Below are positions 54,103 to 63,319 of a stretch of DNA of 64,000 bases, in pieces. Origin of the DNA: Chitinophaga skermanii (lineage in GTDB: Bacteria; Bacteroidota; Bacteroidia; Chitinophagales; Chitinophagaceae); contig NZ_QLLL01000003.1 of assembly GCF_003259335.1 (NCBI RefSeq), positions 124,001-188,000 on the forward strand. The letters run 5' to 3'. The notes beneath the pieces are model-generated. The model worked only from the letters and a program-made list of their open reading frames with translations, was not told the origin of the DNA and did no database searches. Position 1 is the first letter of the stretch. Every line of letters begins with the position of its first letter. The position numbers were made by a program, and so were the translations under genes.

Positions 54103-54651
54103 ATGAAACTATTGAAATGCACACTCGCCGCTGTACTCTTTGTTTTATTCGCTGGCACCACCAGCTTGCACGCCCAAGAACAAACAACCATCCTGGAAGC
54201 GACACGTATTAACAAAGAGCAATTGCCGAAGGAAGTAATAGACGCTTACAAAAAGAAGTTCCCTTCCGCAAACCTCAAACAAATCATGAAACTGCCTACC
54301 TCTGTATACAAAAAGGATTGGCAGATTGATGAACAAAATCCCATGTCGCCAAACGACGATTATTACTATTTATCTATGACGGGTAAAACCGTTGATATTG
54401 AAGCAGTGTATGATCGTAACGGCAACTTGGTACGTGCGAATGAAACCGCTACCAATATGCGCCTACCGGCAAGCATTAATAAGTATATTGGTGATAATTA
54501 CCAAGGCTGGCGCCCAGTAAAAGACAAAGTAAAACGTATCATCGAACCACAAGAAATCAGTTCCCGCTGGGAAGTGAAAATTGCCAGTGCTAATAAGGCA
54601 ACGAAACGCTTGCTGTTCGATGGGCAAGGTAACTATCTCGGGGAGAAATAA
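54103..54651 (+). CDS. PepSY-like (DUF2874) periplasmic protein
   Basis: 182 residues, signal peptide ending LHAQ. Two PepSY-like stretches are visible: LPKEVIDAYKKKFPSANLKQI ... YYYLSMTGKTVDIEAVYDRNGNLV and LPASINKYIGDNYQGWRPVKDKV ... SSRWEVKIASANKATKRLLFDGQGNYL. This matches the PepSY-like family of Bacteroidota that follow two-component or stress genes. It probably binds partners or calcium-free peptides in the periplasm; no enzyme activity expected. Last gene of the run, followed by a strong hairpin. Confidence 0.85.
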   Translation: MKLLKCTLAAVLFVLFAGTTSLHAQEQTTILEATRINKEQLPKEVIDAYKKKFPSANLKQIMKLPTSVYKKDWQIDEQNPMSPNDDYYYLSMTGKTVDIEAVYDRNGNLVRANETATNMRLPASINKYIGDNYQGWRPVKDKVKRIIEPQEISSRWEVKIASANKATKRLLFDGQGNYLGEK

Positions 54652-54683
54652 ACAGCTTGTCCTTACATATCATATAAAAACAA

Positions 54684-54719
54684 AACACCCCATCTTGCGT
54701 ACCTGCGAGATGGGGTGTT
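54684..54719. terminator. Bidirectional terminator
   Basis: AACACCCCATCTTGC / GCGAGATGGGGTGTT (15-bp stem, one G-U pair). T-rich on the minus side. Serves the 51648-54651 run and the converging TonB receptor gene. Confidence 0.85.
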
Positions 54720-54740
54720 GTAATAATATATAGTTACTTA

Positions 54741-56666
54741 CTATTTTGAAAAGCTGAAACGAGCGCCACCCATTACCCACCTGCCTGGCATTTGTGCGCC
54801 TAACAAATCTTGGTAATTGCGATCGAATATATTATCCACTTCTCCGAAGATCGATAAACGATCTTTAATGATGAAGTAGGATGCTTTCACGTTGCTTACA
54901 AAGTAATCGTCGCTTACGTAAGCTTTAATAGCCGCCGCCGATTGTGGATTACGCTTTTTGTATAAACCGTTAATCGACACGTTCCAACGTGGTGCTTGGT
55001 ACTCGGCCGAGAAGTTCGTGAGTACACGCGCATGCGACGAAATGTAGAAAGAAGTAACACCTTCGCTGCTTTCAGTATCCATCCACACCACACCGGCATT
55101 CAATACAATCTTGTGCTTGTTCGCTAATGGGTGAATGTACTGGATATCGCCTTCAAAACCGGTCGTGTTTACTTTGGAAATGTTTTTCGCCAAGGCATAC
55201 GTACCACCTGCTACGAGGTTGTCTTTACGTGGCATGTTGGCGTATGGTGTAGTTACCCAGTCGATCAAATCGCTTTGCTGGCGACGGAATACGGAGGTAC
55301 TGATTTTAATATGCTGACCAATAAAGAAATCGGCACCACCTTCGTAGCTGAACGAATGTTCGGCTGTGAGGTTAGGGTTACCAATTCTGCCGCTGGCAAC
55401 AGTTGGCTTATTGTAGTTATTATAACGCTCTGTGAAATCGGCGTCGCGGATCGTTTTACCGGCACTAGCTCTCAATTGGAACCATTCTTGGCGGTAAGAA
55501 ACGTTCATTTGCGGTACCAATTCATAGCCACCTCCTTCATTCCAATCCAAGCGTAAAGCAGGATTTAATGTAAAGTGTTCACCAATTGTTTGGTTCCAAC
55601 CCACGAAAGCTGCTGCTTGGTTAAGGGTATGGTTGCCACGGTCGTTAGAAGCAATGCTTTTATTTTGATATTGAACGCCTACAATCATGCTACCACGTTG
55701 TGTAACACCATGTTCGTAGGTGCTAAGGATCTGCCATAATTTAGAGGTCGACAAGTTAGCGGAAGAAGACGGGTTGTACTTGTACGTATCGTCTACTGTT
55801 TTGTAACCTGCACGGAAACTAAAACGATCTCTACCTTTCTCGTAGCTAATTTGTACTTGGTTCCACAAAGTATTTACGTTTTCGCTGGCTGTATCCGAAG
55901 CAAATGTTGTGTAGAAACCTTGGGCCGCGAAGTTGCGTGTATCGTAGCTAGAACGAGCCGCTACTTGCCAGTTTTCGTTGATTTGGTGAGAAGCGGATAA
56001 TGAGAAGGTGTTTAAGTGCAAGAAACCATTGGTACCTCGTTGTGGTTGACCATCGGCATTGTTGCTTAACACCCCGGCGCTAATCGCTGTTTTGCCATTA
56101 TTGTAGTAAGCGCTTCCACTGCCGTTCACGAGGCCATAGGCGCCACCCGTAAGACTGGCATTATAGCTTTGTTGGGCTTTGCCGCTATTGGTAGCAAATG
56201 CTTTTGTAATGATATGAATAACACCACCCACAGCTTCAGAACCATAAATAGCAGAAGAAGCACCTTTCAATACCTCGATTCTTTCAATTTCGCCCGGTGT
56301 AACAGGAATATAGCTATTGAAGTGACCTGTGTTCGGGTCGTTTACACGCATACCGTCGATAATAACGAGTACTTGTTGGAAAGTTCCGCCGCGTACTACG
56401 AAATCGCTTTGTGCACCCATAGGGCCGCGTGCTTGGATTTCTAAACCCGGTACATAGCGCAAGAGTTCATCGAGCGAGTGAACAGGTAATTTGGCAATTT
56501 CTTCGCCTTTGATGATCACCAAGTTTCTGCCGGTACGAGAACTGGTGGTAGGTTGTATCGTTGCCGTAACGGTAACAGGATCTAATTGTTTGTTTTGCGT
56601 TTGTGCCGATGCAAGCACCGGTAACAAGCATACTGCAAAAAGAAGTTTATCCTTCAGGGAAAACAT
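54741..56666 (-). CDS. TonB-dependent receptor (BtuB-like)
   Basis: 641 residues, signal peptide about 1-21. The plug (about 45-150) has KLPVHSLDELLRYVPGLEIQ, SDFVVRGGTFQQVLVIIDGM, and GEIERIEVLKGASSAIYGSEAVGGVIHIIT, the classic TonB plug order. The barrel follows, ending in the C-terminal MGGARFSFSK. Resembles BtuB-type and related receptors for small cofactors or siderophores, but the ligand is not identifiable. The start has a good promoter at 56707. No cobalamin riboswitch was recognised in the 290-base upstream region. Confidence 0.92.
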   Translation of the reverse strand: MFSLKDKLLFAVCLLPVLASAQTQNKQLDPVTVTATIQPTTSSRTGRNLVIIKGEEIAKLPVHSLDELLRYVPGLEIQARGPMGAQSDFVVRGGTFQQVLVIIDGMRVNDPNTGHFNSYIPVTPGEIERIEVLKGASSAIYGSEAVGGVIHIITKAFATNSGKAQQSYNASLTGGAYGLVNGSGSAYYNNGKTAISAGVLSNNADGQPQRGTNGFLHLNTFSLSASHQINENWQVAARSSYDTRNFAAQGFYTTFASDTASENVNTLWNQVQISYEKGRDRFSFRAGYKTVDDTYKYNPSSSANLSTSKLWQILSTYEHGVTQRGSMIVGVQYQNKSIASNDRGNHTLNQAAAFVGWNQTIGEHFTLNPALRLDWNEGGGYELVPQMNVSYRQEWFQLRASAGKTIRDADFTERYNNYNKPTVASGRIGNPNLTAEHSFSYEGGADFFIGQHIKISTSVFRRQQSDLIDWVTTPYANMPRKDNLVAGGTYALAKNISKVNTTGFEGDIQYIHPLANKHKIVLNAGVVWMDTESSEGVTSFYISSHARVLTNFSAEYQAPRWNVSINGLYKKRNPQSAAAIKAYVSDDYFVSNVKASYFIIKDRLSIFGEVDNIFDRNYQDLLGAQMPGRWVMGGARFSFSK

Positions 56667-56706
56667 TTCTTTAGTTGTTTGATGAGCAATATTGTTAATG
56701 CGGGGG

Positions 56707-56739
56707 CAAAGGTAAGGCAGGAAAACTATTAAACCCGAA
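56707..56739 (-). promoter_or_regulatory. Promoter of the TonB receptor gene
   Basis: Minus strand: TTCG, 21-base spacer, TACCTTTG (exact TAnnTTTG match). The leader would be about 30-35 bases. Confidence 0.5.
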
Positions 56740-56958
56740 TAGTATTTAAGCTATATTTTACTTTAGTTTAACAAATTTGTGTGAATAAAGTATTAAAAAG
56801 TGGGTAGTCCTAACGAAGTGTACAGCATACACGCCCTTTAAAATTACCTAGTTTTAGGTATTTGCCCCGCCTCGTACCCCGGGTATTTTTGAACAATTTT
56901 TAAATTCTAAGCAGTAACGAAAACACTTTTACATCCCCGGACTAAGATCCCTGTTATT

Positions 56959-58158
56959 ATGGAATATAAGCACCTGCGAAAGCCTCGTACAGCCTTTGTA
57001 TTTTTACTGTTGGCTATCGGTAGCACCGTTTCTGTAGCGGCGCAAGACAAAATTTATTTCGCTTCAGAAGTGAAAGATGGTACAGTGGCCGAAATTACGG
57101 CCGATAAAATCAAGTTCAAGAATCCAGCAAACCCCGGGCCCGTTTACACCGTCGCCAAGAATAAAGTACTCCTTGCTTTTAATAGCACAGGGCGCTTTAT
57201 TGCTGTTCCCGCGTTGGAAACAGGGAACCAAACTGCTGTAAACGATTTCATCAGCAATAAACCATCACCCGTTAAAAGCGATCGTGTAGTAACGAAAGCA
57301 GGTGAAATCCTAACAGGCCAACTCGCCAAAGAAGATGATCAATCCATCTATCTAAAAACCCCCAACGGCGACCAGAAAATTGATAAGTCAAACACCGTAT
57401 TGCTATTACTCCAATCCGGTCAACATAAACTCTTCGCCGATGCCACCACGGCCGCGAACATCCTCGGTGGTTTAATGGATAAAATGTTCATGCCCCCGGC
57501 ACAACCGGCCAATACACAAACATTAGATATCGCCTATACCAAACCGGCGCCTAAAGCTCCCAGCCCCGAAGTGCCCAAACCGGTACCCGCAGAAAAAGAA
57601 AATAACAAACCTACAACTGCTGCACAAAGAGGTACATCGGAATTCGTAGACGGCCTCGGTGAAGTATCCTTCAATGAATACGAACGCAAAGCTTTGCAAA
57701 AAACGGAAGATCTCAATATCTACCTCAAAATGCTCTGCGATAAAAATGCCGATTGGCAAGATGCTAACAAAGCCATCGATCAAGCGGTGAACCTCTTTGT
57801 AAACGAAGACGCTTCCGTAGAAACCTCCGTGAAAGGAAAAGCAGGCGCCACCCGCTATAAAATCCGCGAATATTTAAAGCGTATCAAACTTATTAAATAC
57901 GATAAAGTAGATATCGAATGGACAAACATCCAGTACGTATCCAAATTGAAGAAAGGACCCGACGGTAACTACTACGGTATTATTACGTTCGAACAAGTAT
58001 TCCGAGGTTACATGGATAAGAACGTGGTGTATAGCGATGTTACCCGTAAGAACGTAGAGGTAGTGCTCAAAACCTATAATAAAAGCATCGAAGGAAAAAA
58101 TATTACTGCATGGGATGTATTGCTATCCGATATCGGGGTAGTGGTGACTAAAGGATAA
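56959..58158 (+). CDS. Exported hypothetical protein, first gene of a six-gene run
   Basis: 399 residues, signal peptide ending SVAAQ. Two small-beta units occur at about 32-80 (KIYFASEVKDGTVAEITADKIKF...YTVAKNKVLLAFNSTG) and 98-140 (VVTKAGEILTGQLAKEDDQSIYLKTP...NTVLLLLQSG). A Pro/Lys-rich linker (about 175-225) follows, then a mixed alpha/beta C-terminal half with VDIEWTNIQYVSKLKKGPDG and YYGIITFEQVFRGY. The C-terminal half recalls envelope proteins of Bacteroidota but no named family is certain. The next gene begins 7 bases after its stop. Confidence 0.8.
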   Translation: MEYKHLRKPRTAFVFLLLAIGSTVSVAAQDKIYFASEVKDGTVAEITADKIKFKNPANPGPVYTVAKNKVLLAFNSTGRFIAVPALETGNQTAVNDFISNKPSPVKSDRVVTKAGEILTGQLAKEDDQSIYLKTPNGDQKIDKSNTVLLLLQSGQHKLFADATTAANILGGLMDKMFMPPAQPANTQTLDIAYTKPAPKAPSPEVPKPVPAEKENNKPTTAAQRGTSEFVDGLGEVSFNEYERKALQKTEDLNIYLKMLCDKNADWQDANKAIDQAVNLFVNEDASVETSVKGKAGATRYKIREYLKRIKLIKYDKVDIEWTNIQYVSKLKKGPDGNYYGIITFEQVFRGYMDKNVVYSDVTRKNVEVVLKTYNKSIEGKNITAWDVLLSDIGVVVTKG

Positions 58159-58165
58159 TTCGACT

Positions 58166-59011
58166 ATGAGAAAAATTGCAATGCTAACCATCGCCATGTG
58201 GTTAATGAATATTGGCATGCTTAAAAGCCAGGTGTTCGACGCAACGGGTAGTTCCCGCGATGCCGCTTTTGCTTACGAAGTAAAACAAATCGACGAGTTC
58301 TTCGAACGGTTTAACGATGTACCGAATGCATTAATCAAAGATTATATCAAGAAAGAAAAGGGCATTGTTCCTACAAGGAAATCCCTTGTAGCCAGCTTGT
58401 TCGACCGCAACCGGAATACCTGGGAAGCTAGTACCATACAAGCCTTCATGCAACAAGTACTCGATACCGCCAAACCACAATTTGCAGCATTCGACAGCCA
58501 AGATTGGTACGCCGATGTGCAATGTCAATTTCTCTATAAAGGCAAACCGCTCGACATTACCCTGTTGTTGAATATCGAAAAAGATACTACAGGTGGTATG
58601 AAATGGATGATTACGAATGTATATGCCCCCGGTGTAACCGTAGTGCCCGATTCGCTTACCCATAGCAAGCGCAGCACAAGGAAGTTCCTAAACCCTATTA
58701 GTCATGCTACCGGCTTTATTGGCATTGCTAAAGCATTCGACGAACCACAGTATTTGCCCGATTATGTAGATAGTGCCTGCTTGCAGAAACAAATCGTAAC
58801 GAGTGTATTGAAAGCCGCCCAAAAGAAAGAACTCGTATTACAGCAAGTGAAGAAAGTGCGGTATCACTTTTTACAATTACCCGGCTGGTTATTTACCGTG
58901 GAATATTTCGATCGCCCCTCGCATAATGCAGGTTGGTTGATTAGTTATTTAGAAAAAGCGAATGATCCCCAAAAAGCAGCGTACAAGCGCAAACTATACC
59001 ATGAACTATAA
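58166..59011 (+). CDS. Exported hypothetical protein
   Basis: 281 residues; MRKIAMLTIAMWLMNIGMLKSQ is a signal peptide. Mixed fold with VKQIDEFFERFNDVPNALIKDYIKKEKG, DWYADVQCQFLYKGKPLDITLLLNIEKDTTGGMKWMI and FLQLPGWLFTVEYFDRPSHNAGWLI. No family recognised. Its stop overlaps the start of the next gene by 11 bases, which implies translational coupling within the run. Confidence 0.8.
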   Translation: MRKIAMLTIAMWLMNIGMLKSQVFDATGSSRDAAFAYEVKQIDEFFERFNDVPNALIKDYIKKEKGIVPTRKSLVASLFDRNRNTWEASTIQAFMQQVLDTAKPQFAAFDSQDWYADVQCQFLYKGKPLDITLLLNIEKDTTGGMKWMITNVYAPGVTVVPDSLTHSKRSTRKFLNPISHATGFIGIAKAFDEPQYLPDYVDSACLQKQIVTSVLKAAQKKELVLQQVKKVRYHFLQLPGWLFTVEYFDRPSHNAGWLISYLEKANDPQKAAYKRKLYHEL

Positions 59012-61100
59012 AAAGATATTGCTACAGTTCTTATTGATCCTGTTTGCCTGCTTAGCTGTACAACAAGTACAGGCGCAGGCACAAGATACGATCCGTTTGA
59101 AAAACGGTCGTTTCGTTACAGGCAAAACATTGGAAGTTTCTGATGAAGATGTACTGTTCCGCCCATTTCCACCCATTGGAAACGATACCTTGGTGTTAAT
59201 TAACATCAAGGATATCCGTGCCATTGCATATGCCAACGGGTTTACCGATGTGTTTAAAGGTGATGAACCCGATACCATTGTTTTGGTAAGTGGCAGAAAA
59301 GTAACGTGTAAAATCGCCGAGATATTAGATAATAGCTTACTCGCAAGGTTGAATAATGGAGAAGATGAACGCGTAACGGAGTTCTTGCTCGATTCGGTTT
59401 CAGTAGTACAATATGCCAGCGGGTATATAGAGAAATACAATCCTTTATTGCCGCCTACACCTGTATTGGTAGCGAAAGCTGCCGAACCTACAAAGCAAGA
59501 GAAGCCCATTCCTGCGCCCGTAACCGGCGACTTGGCGGCGGTTACGCCTACGAAAGAAGAGAAGAAGAAAAAGGAAAAAGAACCGAAGAAAGAGAAACCC
59601 ATTTCTACGAAAAATCTTTCCGGCGTAACAATTACCAATAAGCCGAAAACGTACATCGCCGTAGGTGCTGTAATTGATTCTGCTTCGGGGTTATCGCGCA
59701 GCGTGGCCCTCATGGAAATTCTCAAAAGCAGTTGTTACCGCCATGAAGATGATACCCTTACGCCAGTATTACAAGATTACCCATATAACAATCACTACGC
59801 CATTACAGGTGTTTTCAATGGCTCCAAATCGCGTTTCAAATTATACAAGAGCGGGAAGAAGGTGAAAGAGTTTGTTGTGTACGACGATTGGTCGGCCGTG
59901 AACAAAGAACTACGGGCTTACTTTGAAACCGAAGAATATATCCCTAAACGCAAAAATGCACCGGTGTCGGAAGGTGGGCAATACAAGTTCCATGAAAGAA
60001 ATATCGTGAACATGTTACCCGGCACTGTAGAAAACCGTGTGCCGCACAGTATGCTGGTTGATACGTTTAGAACCTATGCCGTGATGAAGTTCTACAAAGA
60101 CAACCATGCCTACCTCAATGCAAAAGAGGTATACGGTAGTTATACAAATATCCGCGAAGAGAGTTTGTTCTTCTTCCGGAATAGCGACGTGCCTTGGAAC
60201 CTCAAGAAAACGGTACGACAAGTAGTGTTCCCAATTTCGAGGTGGTTAGGGGCACCTTTAACTTATTTGTCGTGTGCTTACCAACTCGAAGAGAAGAAAG
60301 AAACGGGTGCAGCACTCAATTTGTATTTCGCTTCCTTGCAGGGTAGTTGCTCGTTATTGGCAAGCCCTTACGAAAGAGGCTTGTTAAAGGAAAGAGCGTA
60401 TACCCGTATTCATCATATTTACAGTCAACAACAAAATCGCCCGCACCTAGCCGCTATGTTTAGTTTGGGGGCCGATTTGAATAAAGCATTCTTGCAATCT
60501 GCAGAAGCACGTACCGAACGGAGTAAATACTATTCGGGTATCCAACAAATTCGTTCAGTTAGTACGAAGGCAGAAGACCAAGCAAGGGAAATTCGCGCTA
60601 CGAAAAGAACCGGTTTCTTCGTGGCACTATTAAATACTGCAGGTGCAGTAGCTACAGCCGGTGTCGACGATGGCGGGGCTACTTCTATGGCTTTTGTTGA
60701 AAACGCAGCGAATACTTTGAATGAATCGTTAACCGCCGCGGAAGACGCCAGCACTATGTTGGCCGATGCTTACATGGGCATTGAAGATAAGATCGATACC
60801 CGTTCTTTCACCATTAACGACGGTGGTGAAACAGATATGGCTACTGCTTTCCTTGGAAGGGAAATTGCGTTTTACCTGTACTTCAAACCACATTTGGTAA
60901 AACCGGTATTGGAGCGTTTTGCAAAAGACAAACCCAAGATGCAAGCCCTACTAACTAAGTTCTATACTGCACGCGACAAAGCCACTGTTCAACGCAGTAT
61001 CTCCGAAATCTATACACACGTCACCATCATGGAATCCCAAATCATTGCTTCGGAAGCCCGTGGCATTGCCATAACGGATAAAATGAAGGCTAACTTTTAA
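59001..61100 (+). CDS. Large exported hypothetical protein
   Basis: 699 residues from the ATG at 59001 (MNYKKILLQFLLILFACLAVQQVQAQ); the frame 13 codons upstream is less likely. Two small-beta units at about 29-80 (DTIRLKNGRFVTGKTLEVS...KDIRAIAYANG) and 92-142 (PDTIVLVSGRKVTCKIAEI...DSVSVVQYASG) match those in the gene at 56959. A Lys/Glu-rich linker runs about 187-206. The C-terminal two thirds is largely helical with no named domain (PFYERGLLKERAYTRIHHIY-type helices). Part of the same transcript. Confidence 0.82.
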   Translation: MNYKKILLQFLLILFACLAVQQVQAQAQDTIRLKNGRFVTGKTLEVSDEDVLFRPFPPIGNDTLVLINIKDIRAIAYANGFTDVFKGDEPDTIVLVSGRKVTCKIAEILDNSLLARLNNGEDERVTEFLLDSVSVVQYASGYIEKYNPLLPPTPVLVAKAAEPTKQEKPIPAPVTGDLAAVTPTKEEKKKKEKEPKKEKPISTKNLSGVTITNKPKTYIAVGAVIDSASGLSRSVALMEILKSSCYRHEDDTLTPVLQDYPYNNHYAITGVFNGSKSRFKLYKSGKKVKEFVVYDDWSAVNKELRAYFETEEYIPKRKNAPVSEGGQYKFHERNIVNMLPGTVENRVPHSMLVDTFRTYAVMKFYKDNHAYLNAKEVYGSYTNIREESLFFFRNSDVPWNLKKTVRQVVFPISRWLGAPLTYLSCAYQLEEKKETGAALNLYFASLQGSCSLLASPYERGLLKERAYTRIHHIYSQQQNRPHLAAMFSLGADLNKAFLQSAEARTERSKYYSGIQQIRSVSTKAEDQAREIRATKRTGFFVALLNTAGAVATAGVDDGGATSMAFVENAANTLNESLTAAEDASTMLADAYMGIEDKIDTRSFTINDGGETDMATAFLGREIAFYLYFKPHLVKPVLERFAKDKPKMQALLTKFYTARDKATVQRSISEIYTHVTIMESQIIASEARGIAITDKMKANF

Positions 61101-61110
61101 ATTATTGCAG

Positions 61111-62502
61111 ATGAAGTTTAGTTGGATGTTTTTCCCGCTGCTACTACTTGCTTTCGCTGCCCAAGCACAACAGGATGCAGCTACCATTCGCGCCAATTGC
61201 CAAGCGAAGTTAGATGCGCTGAGTAAAAAAATCAGTGATCTCAATGACGACTACGAGCAGATCAAAAGAGATATGAAGAATGGGCTATACTGTAGTAAAT
61301 GTAATTCCAGTAAAACGGAACTAGATAAAACAGAAGGCTTCACCAAGCACTTAGCCAATGTAAAAGGGGTGGCGGTACCTGCTTCGCAAGAACAAATGGA
61401 TCGTAAACACCAAACCTATTTGAATAGTTACAACAGTCTTAAAAAGCAAATAGAAAGTCAAACAGAAAGTTGTAATACCTCTATTGCCAACGCTAATAAA
61501 GAACGCGAAAGGAAGTTGCAAGAAGATCGTGATCGACAATTACGCGATCAACAAGCTGCGATCGATAAAAGAAACCAAGATTTGGCTAACGCAGCGGCAG
61601 CCGCAGAAGCGAAGAAGCAACGTGATGAAGCCGAGAAACAACGTTTGCTTGATGAATGGAAAGCCAAGCAAGAAGCCGATCGGCGTGCTGCACAAGCAGA
61701 AATGTTACGCAGTACACAAGAATTGGGCGGTATGATCGCCAACCAATTCCAAGAAGCAGGCAACCGGATGAAAGATAACATCTCTAAGATGAAAGGACAG
61801 ATCGATGCCACCGATGCACGCTACAACGGCGGCGTGCAAAACCTCCCAAGCAGCGGCTATGCACAAACAGGTACTAAACCTATTTCTGCCGACGACTTCG
61901 ATCCGGAATCCAGTGTTATGGATGGCTTCCGCCGAACCTACGAAAAGGTAAAAGACTTCTATGAATCAATAGCACCACCCAACCGCGATATCCGCAGCTT
62001 AGGCGATGAACCATTCGGTAGCACTATCTACGATCGAAAAGATATTTACAGCAGCATGATCGAAAAGATGAAAGAGTCCGACAACGCCTTCTTGAAAAAA
62101 TGGGGTGGCCGGGCTTCTAATGTTGCCGATGCATACAGCTTCTCGCAAGACCCGAAAGGCTTCTTAAAGGAATATGCGAAATCTATTGTAACGAAACAGT
62201 TCCCAGAGCTTACCTCTTGGAGCTCGCGCATTACAAGGTTCTTTCCATCGGCACAGGGATATGCCGACAACTTGGAATTCATTATCAACAACGGCGATAA
62301 TGTTACCAAACTCGCCACGTACAACCTCGATATGTTCTTCAACGAAAGCTATTCCGATGAAGAAAAATCGGCCCGCATGGAGGAAGCTTTCCGTCAATAC
62401 GAAGTAACGTTCGTACAAAACTTACCCGTAGTAGGGAAGCTGGCAAAGAAAATTTACACTTTAAAAAACTGGTATGACAACCTTCAAAATAATAATCGCT
62501 AG
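61111..62502 (+). CDS. Exported coiled-coil protein
   Basis: 463 residues from the ATG at 61111 (MKFSWMFFPLLLLAFAAQAQ, signal peptide), two codons inside the TTG-started frame. A CSKC pair near residue 61 suggests a disulfide or metal site. Residues about 125-215 form a long charged coiled coil rich in K, E, R, Q and A, followed by a Gly/Ala linker. The last third has helical segments with SFSQDPKGFLKEYAKSIV. No family recognised. It overlaps the next gene by 29 bases. Confidence 0.8.
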   Translation: MKFSWMFFPLLLLAFAAQAQQDAATIRANCQAKLDALSKKISDLNDDYEQIKRDMKNGLYCSKCNSSKTELDKTEGFTKHLANVKGVAVPASQEQMDRKHQTYLNSYNSLKKQIESQTESCNTSIANANKERERKLQEDRDRQLRDQQAAIDKRNQDLANAAAAAEAKKQRDEAEKQRLLDEWKAKQEADRRAAQAEMLRSTQELGGMIANQFQEAGNRMKDNISKMKGQIDATDARYNGGVQNLPSSGYAQTGTKPISADDFDPESSVMDGFRRTYEKVKDFYESIAPPNRDIRSLGDEPFGSTIYDRKDIYSSMIEKMKESDNAFLKKWGGRASNVADAYSFSQDPKGFLKEYAKSIVTKQFPELTSWSSRITRFFPSAQGYADNLEFIINNGDNVTKLATYNLDMFFNESYSDEEKSARMEEAFRQYEVTFVQNLPVVGKLAKKIYTLKNWYDNLQNNNR

Positions 62503-63274
62503 CCTGCTTTGTTTGTGCTTACTAAACACGCAAGCCCAAACAAAAATTACCGCCACGGCGATGCCCATCCCGAAGGAAGTACTGAAAGAGAAGAACTGGA
62601 TCACAGGTTTTACCCTGTTGCCGCATGCTGTGCCTTGTGTAGCCTTGAACAACGGGGTGTTTATTAGTGGGCTCGATGAATGGCTGGTGCCACCTGTGTT
62701 TACAGGGTTGCATTCGTTAAGTTATAGTCATGCCGATTCTAGTATCGCCTTATTGTCGGGCAGTAAAACTCGGTCGTACCTCAGTAAGCTCAGTATTGCT
62801 ACGGGCGACCTTAGCTTGGTTGACAGCTTAGACGGCCGTTTCTTCAAAGTGTACGATTTTTCAACGAACTATTGGTTGTTAAGCGGGGAGGAGAATGGTG
62901 TGTTTGGTTTATGGTCGTACAGTAAAAGCGCGGGATATTCGAGTCCTGTGTTTCAATCTAAATATCCCATTACAGCCTTTACACGCGGGCAAAGCGGCGA
63001 TATGTACATAGGAGGTGGCGGCATGGTGTTGCATTTAGATGCGAACTACAAAACGAAAGATACCTATGCCCTTAACCTCGAAATCGATGGCTTAGCAGAA
63101 ACGGAAGACGGGCACTTGCTGGTGTCTACGAGTGGAGGCGTATTAATGCGTGATCGCCCGTCGGGGAAAATGATCGTGATGCTCGATCAAATCCATGGCA
63201 ATATAGAAGTATATGGAAAAGCCGTGTACATCCTGGATGCAGAGCACGAGCAAGTCATCAAGTTCAAATTATAA
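62474..63274 (+). CDS. Exported beta-propeller-like protein
   Basis: 266 residues, signal peptide MTTFKIIIASLLCLCLLNTQAQ. Repeated four-strand segments read like a small beta-propeller: SLSYSHADSSIALLSGSKTRSYL, FFKVYDFSTNYWLLSGEENGVFGLWSY, AFTRGQSGDMYIGGGGMVLHLD, and VYGKAVYILDAEHEQVIKFKL. No catalytic residues are apparent. Starts within the coiled-coil gene, so co-translation is likely. Probable periplasmic or surface binding role, unproven. Confidence 0.75.
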   Translation: MTTFKIIIASLLCLCLLNTQAQTKITATAMPIPKEVLKEKNWITGFTLLPHAVPCVALNNGVFISGLDEWLVPPVFTGLHSLSYSHADSSIALLSGSKTRSYLSKLSIATGDLSLVDSLDGRFFKVYDFSTNYWLLSGEENGVFGLWSYSKSAGYSSPVFQSKYPITAFTRGQSGDMYIGGGGMVLHLDANYKTKDTYALNLEIDGLAETEDGHLLVSTSGGVLMRDRPSGKMIVMLDQIHGNIEVYGKAVYILDAEHEQVIKFKL

Positions 63275-63319
63275 CATCCATTCCATACGAACATACATTT
63301 CCAAGGTTAAAACTAGATT

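Noticed and set aside
56667..56958. Cobalamin or other riboswitch upstream of the TonB receptor
   Set aside because: No conserved riboswitch core or regulatory hairpin seen; the promoter gives a leader too short for one.
59006..59725. 239-codon minus-strand frame
   Set aside because: Antisense shadow of the exported protein at 59001; low-complexity Ser/Phe text mirrors the Lys/Glu linker.
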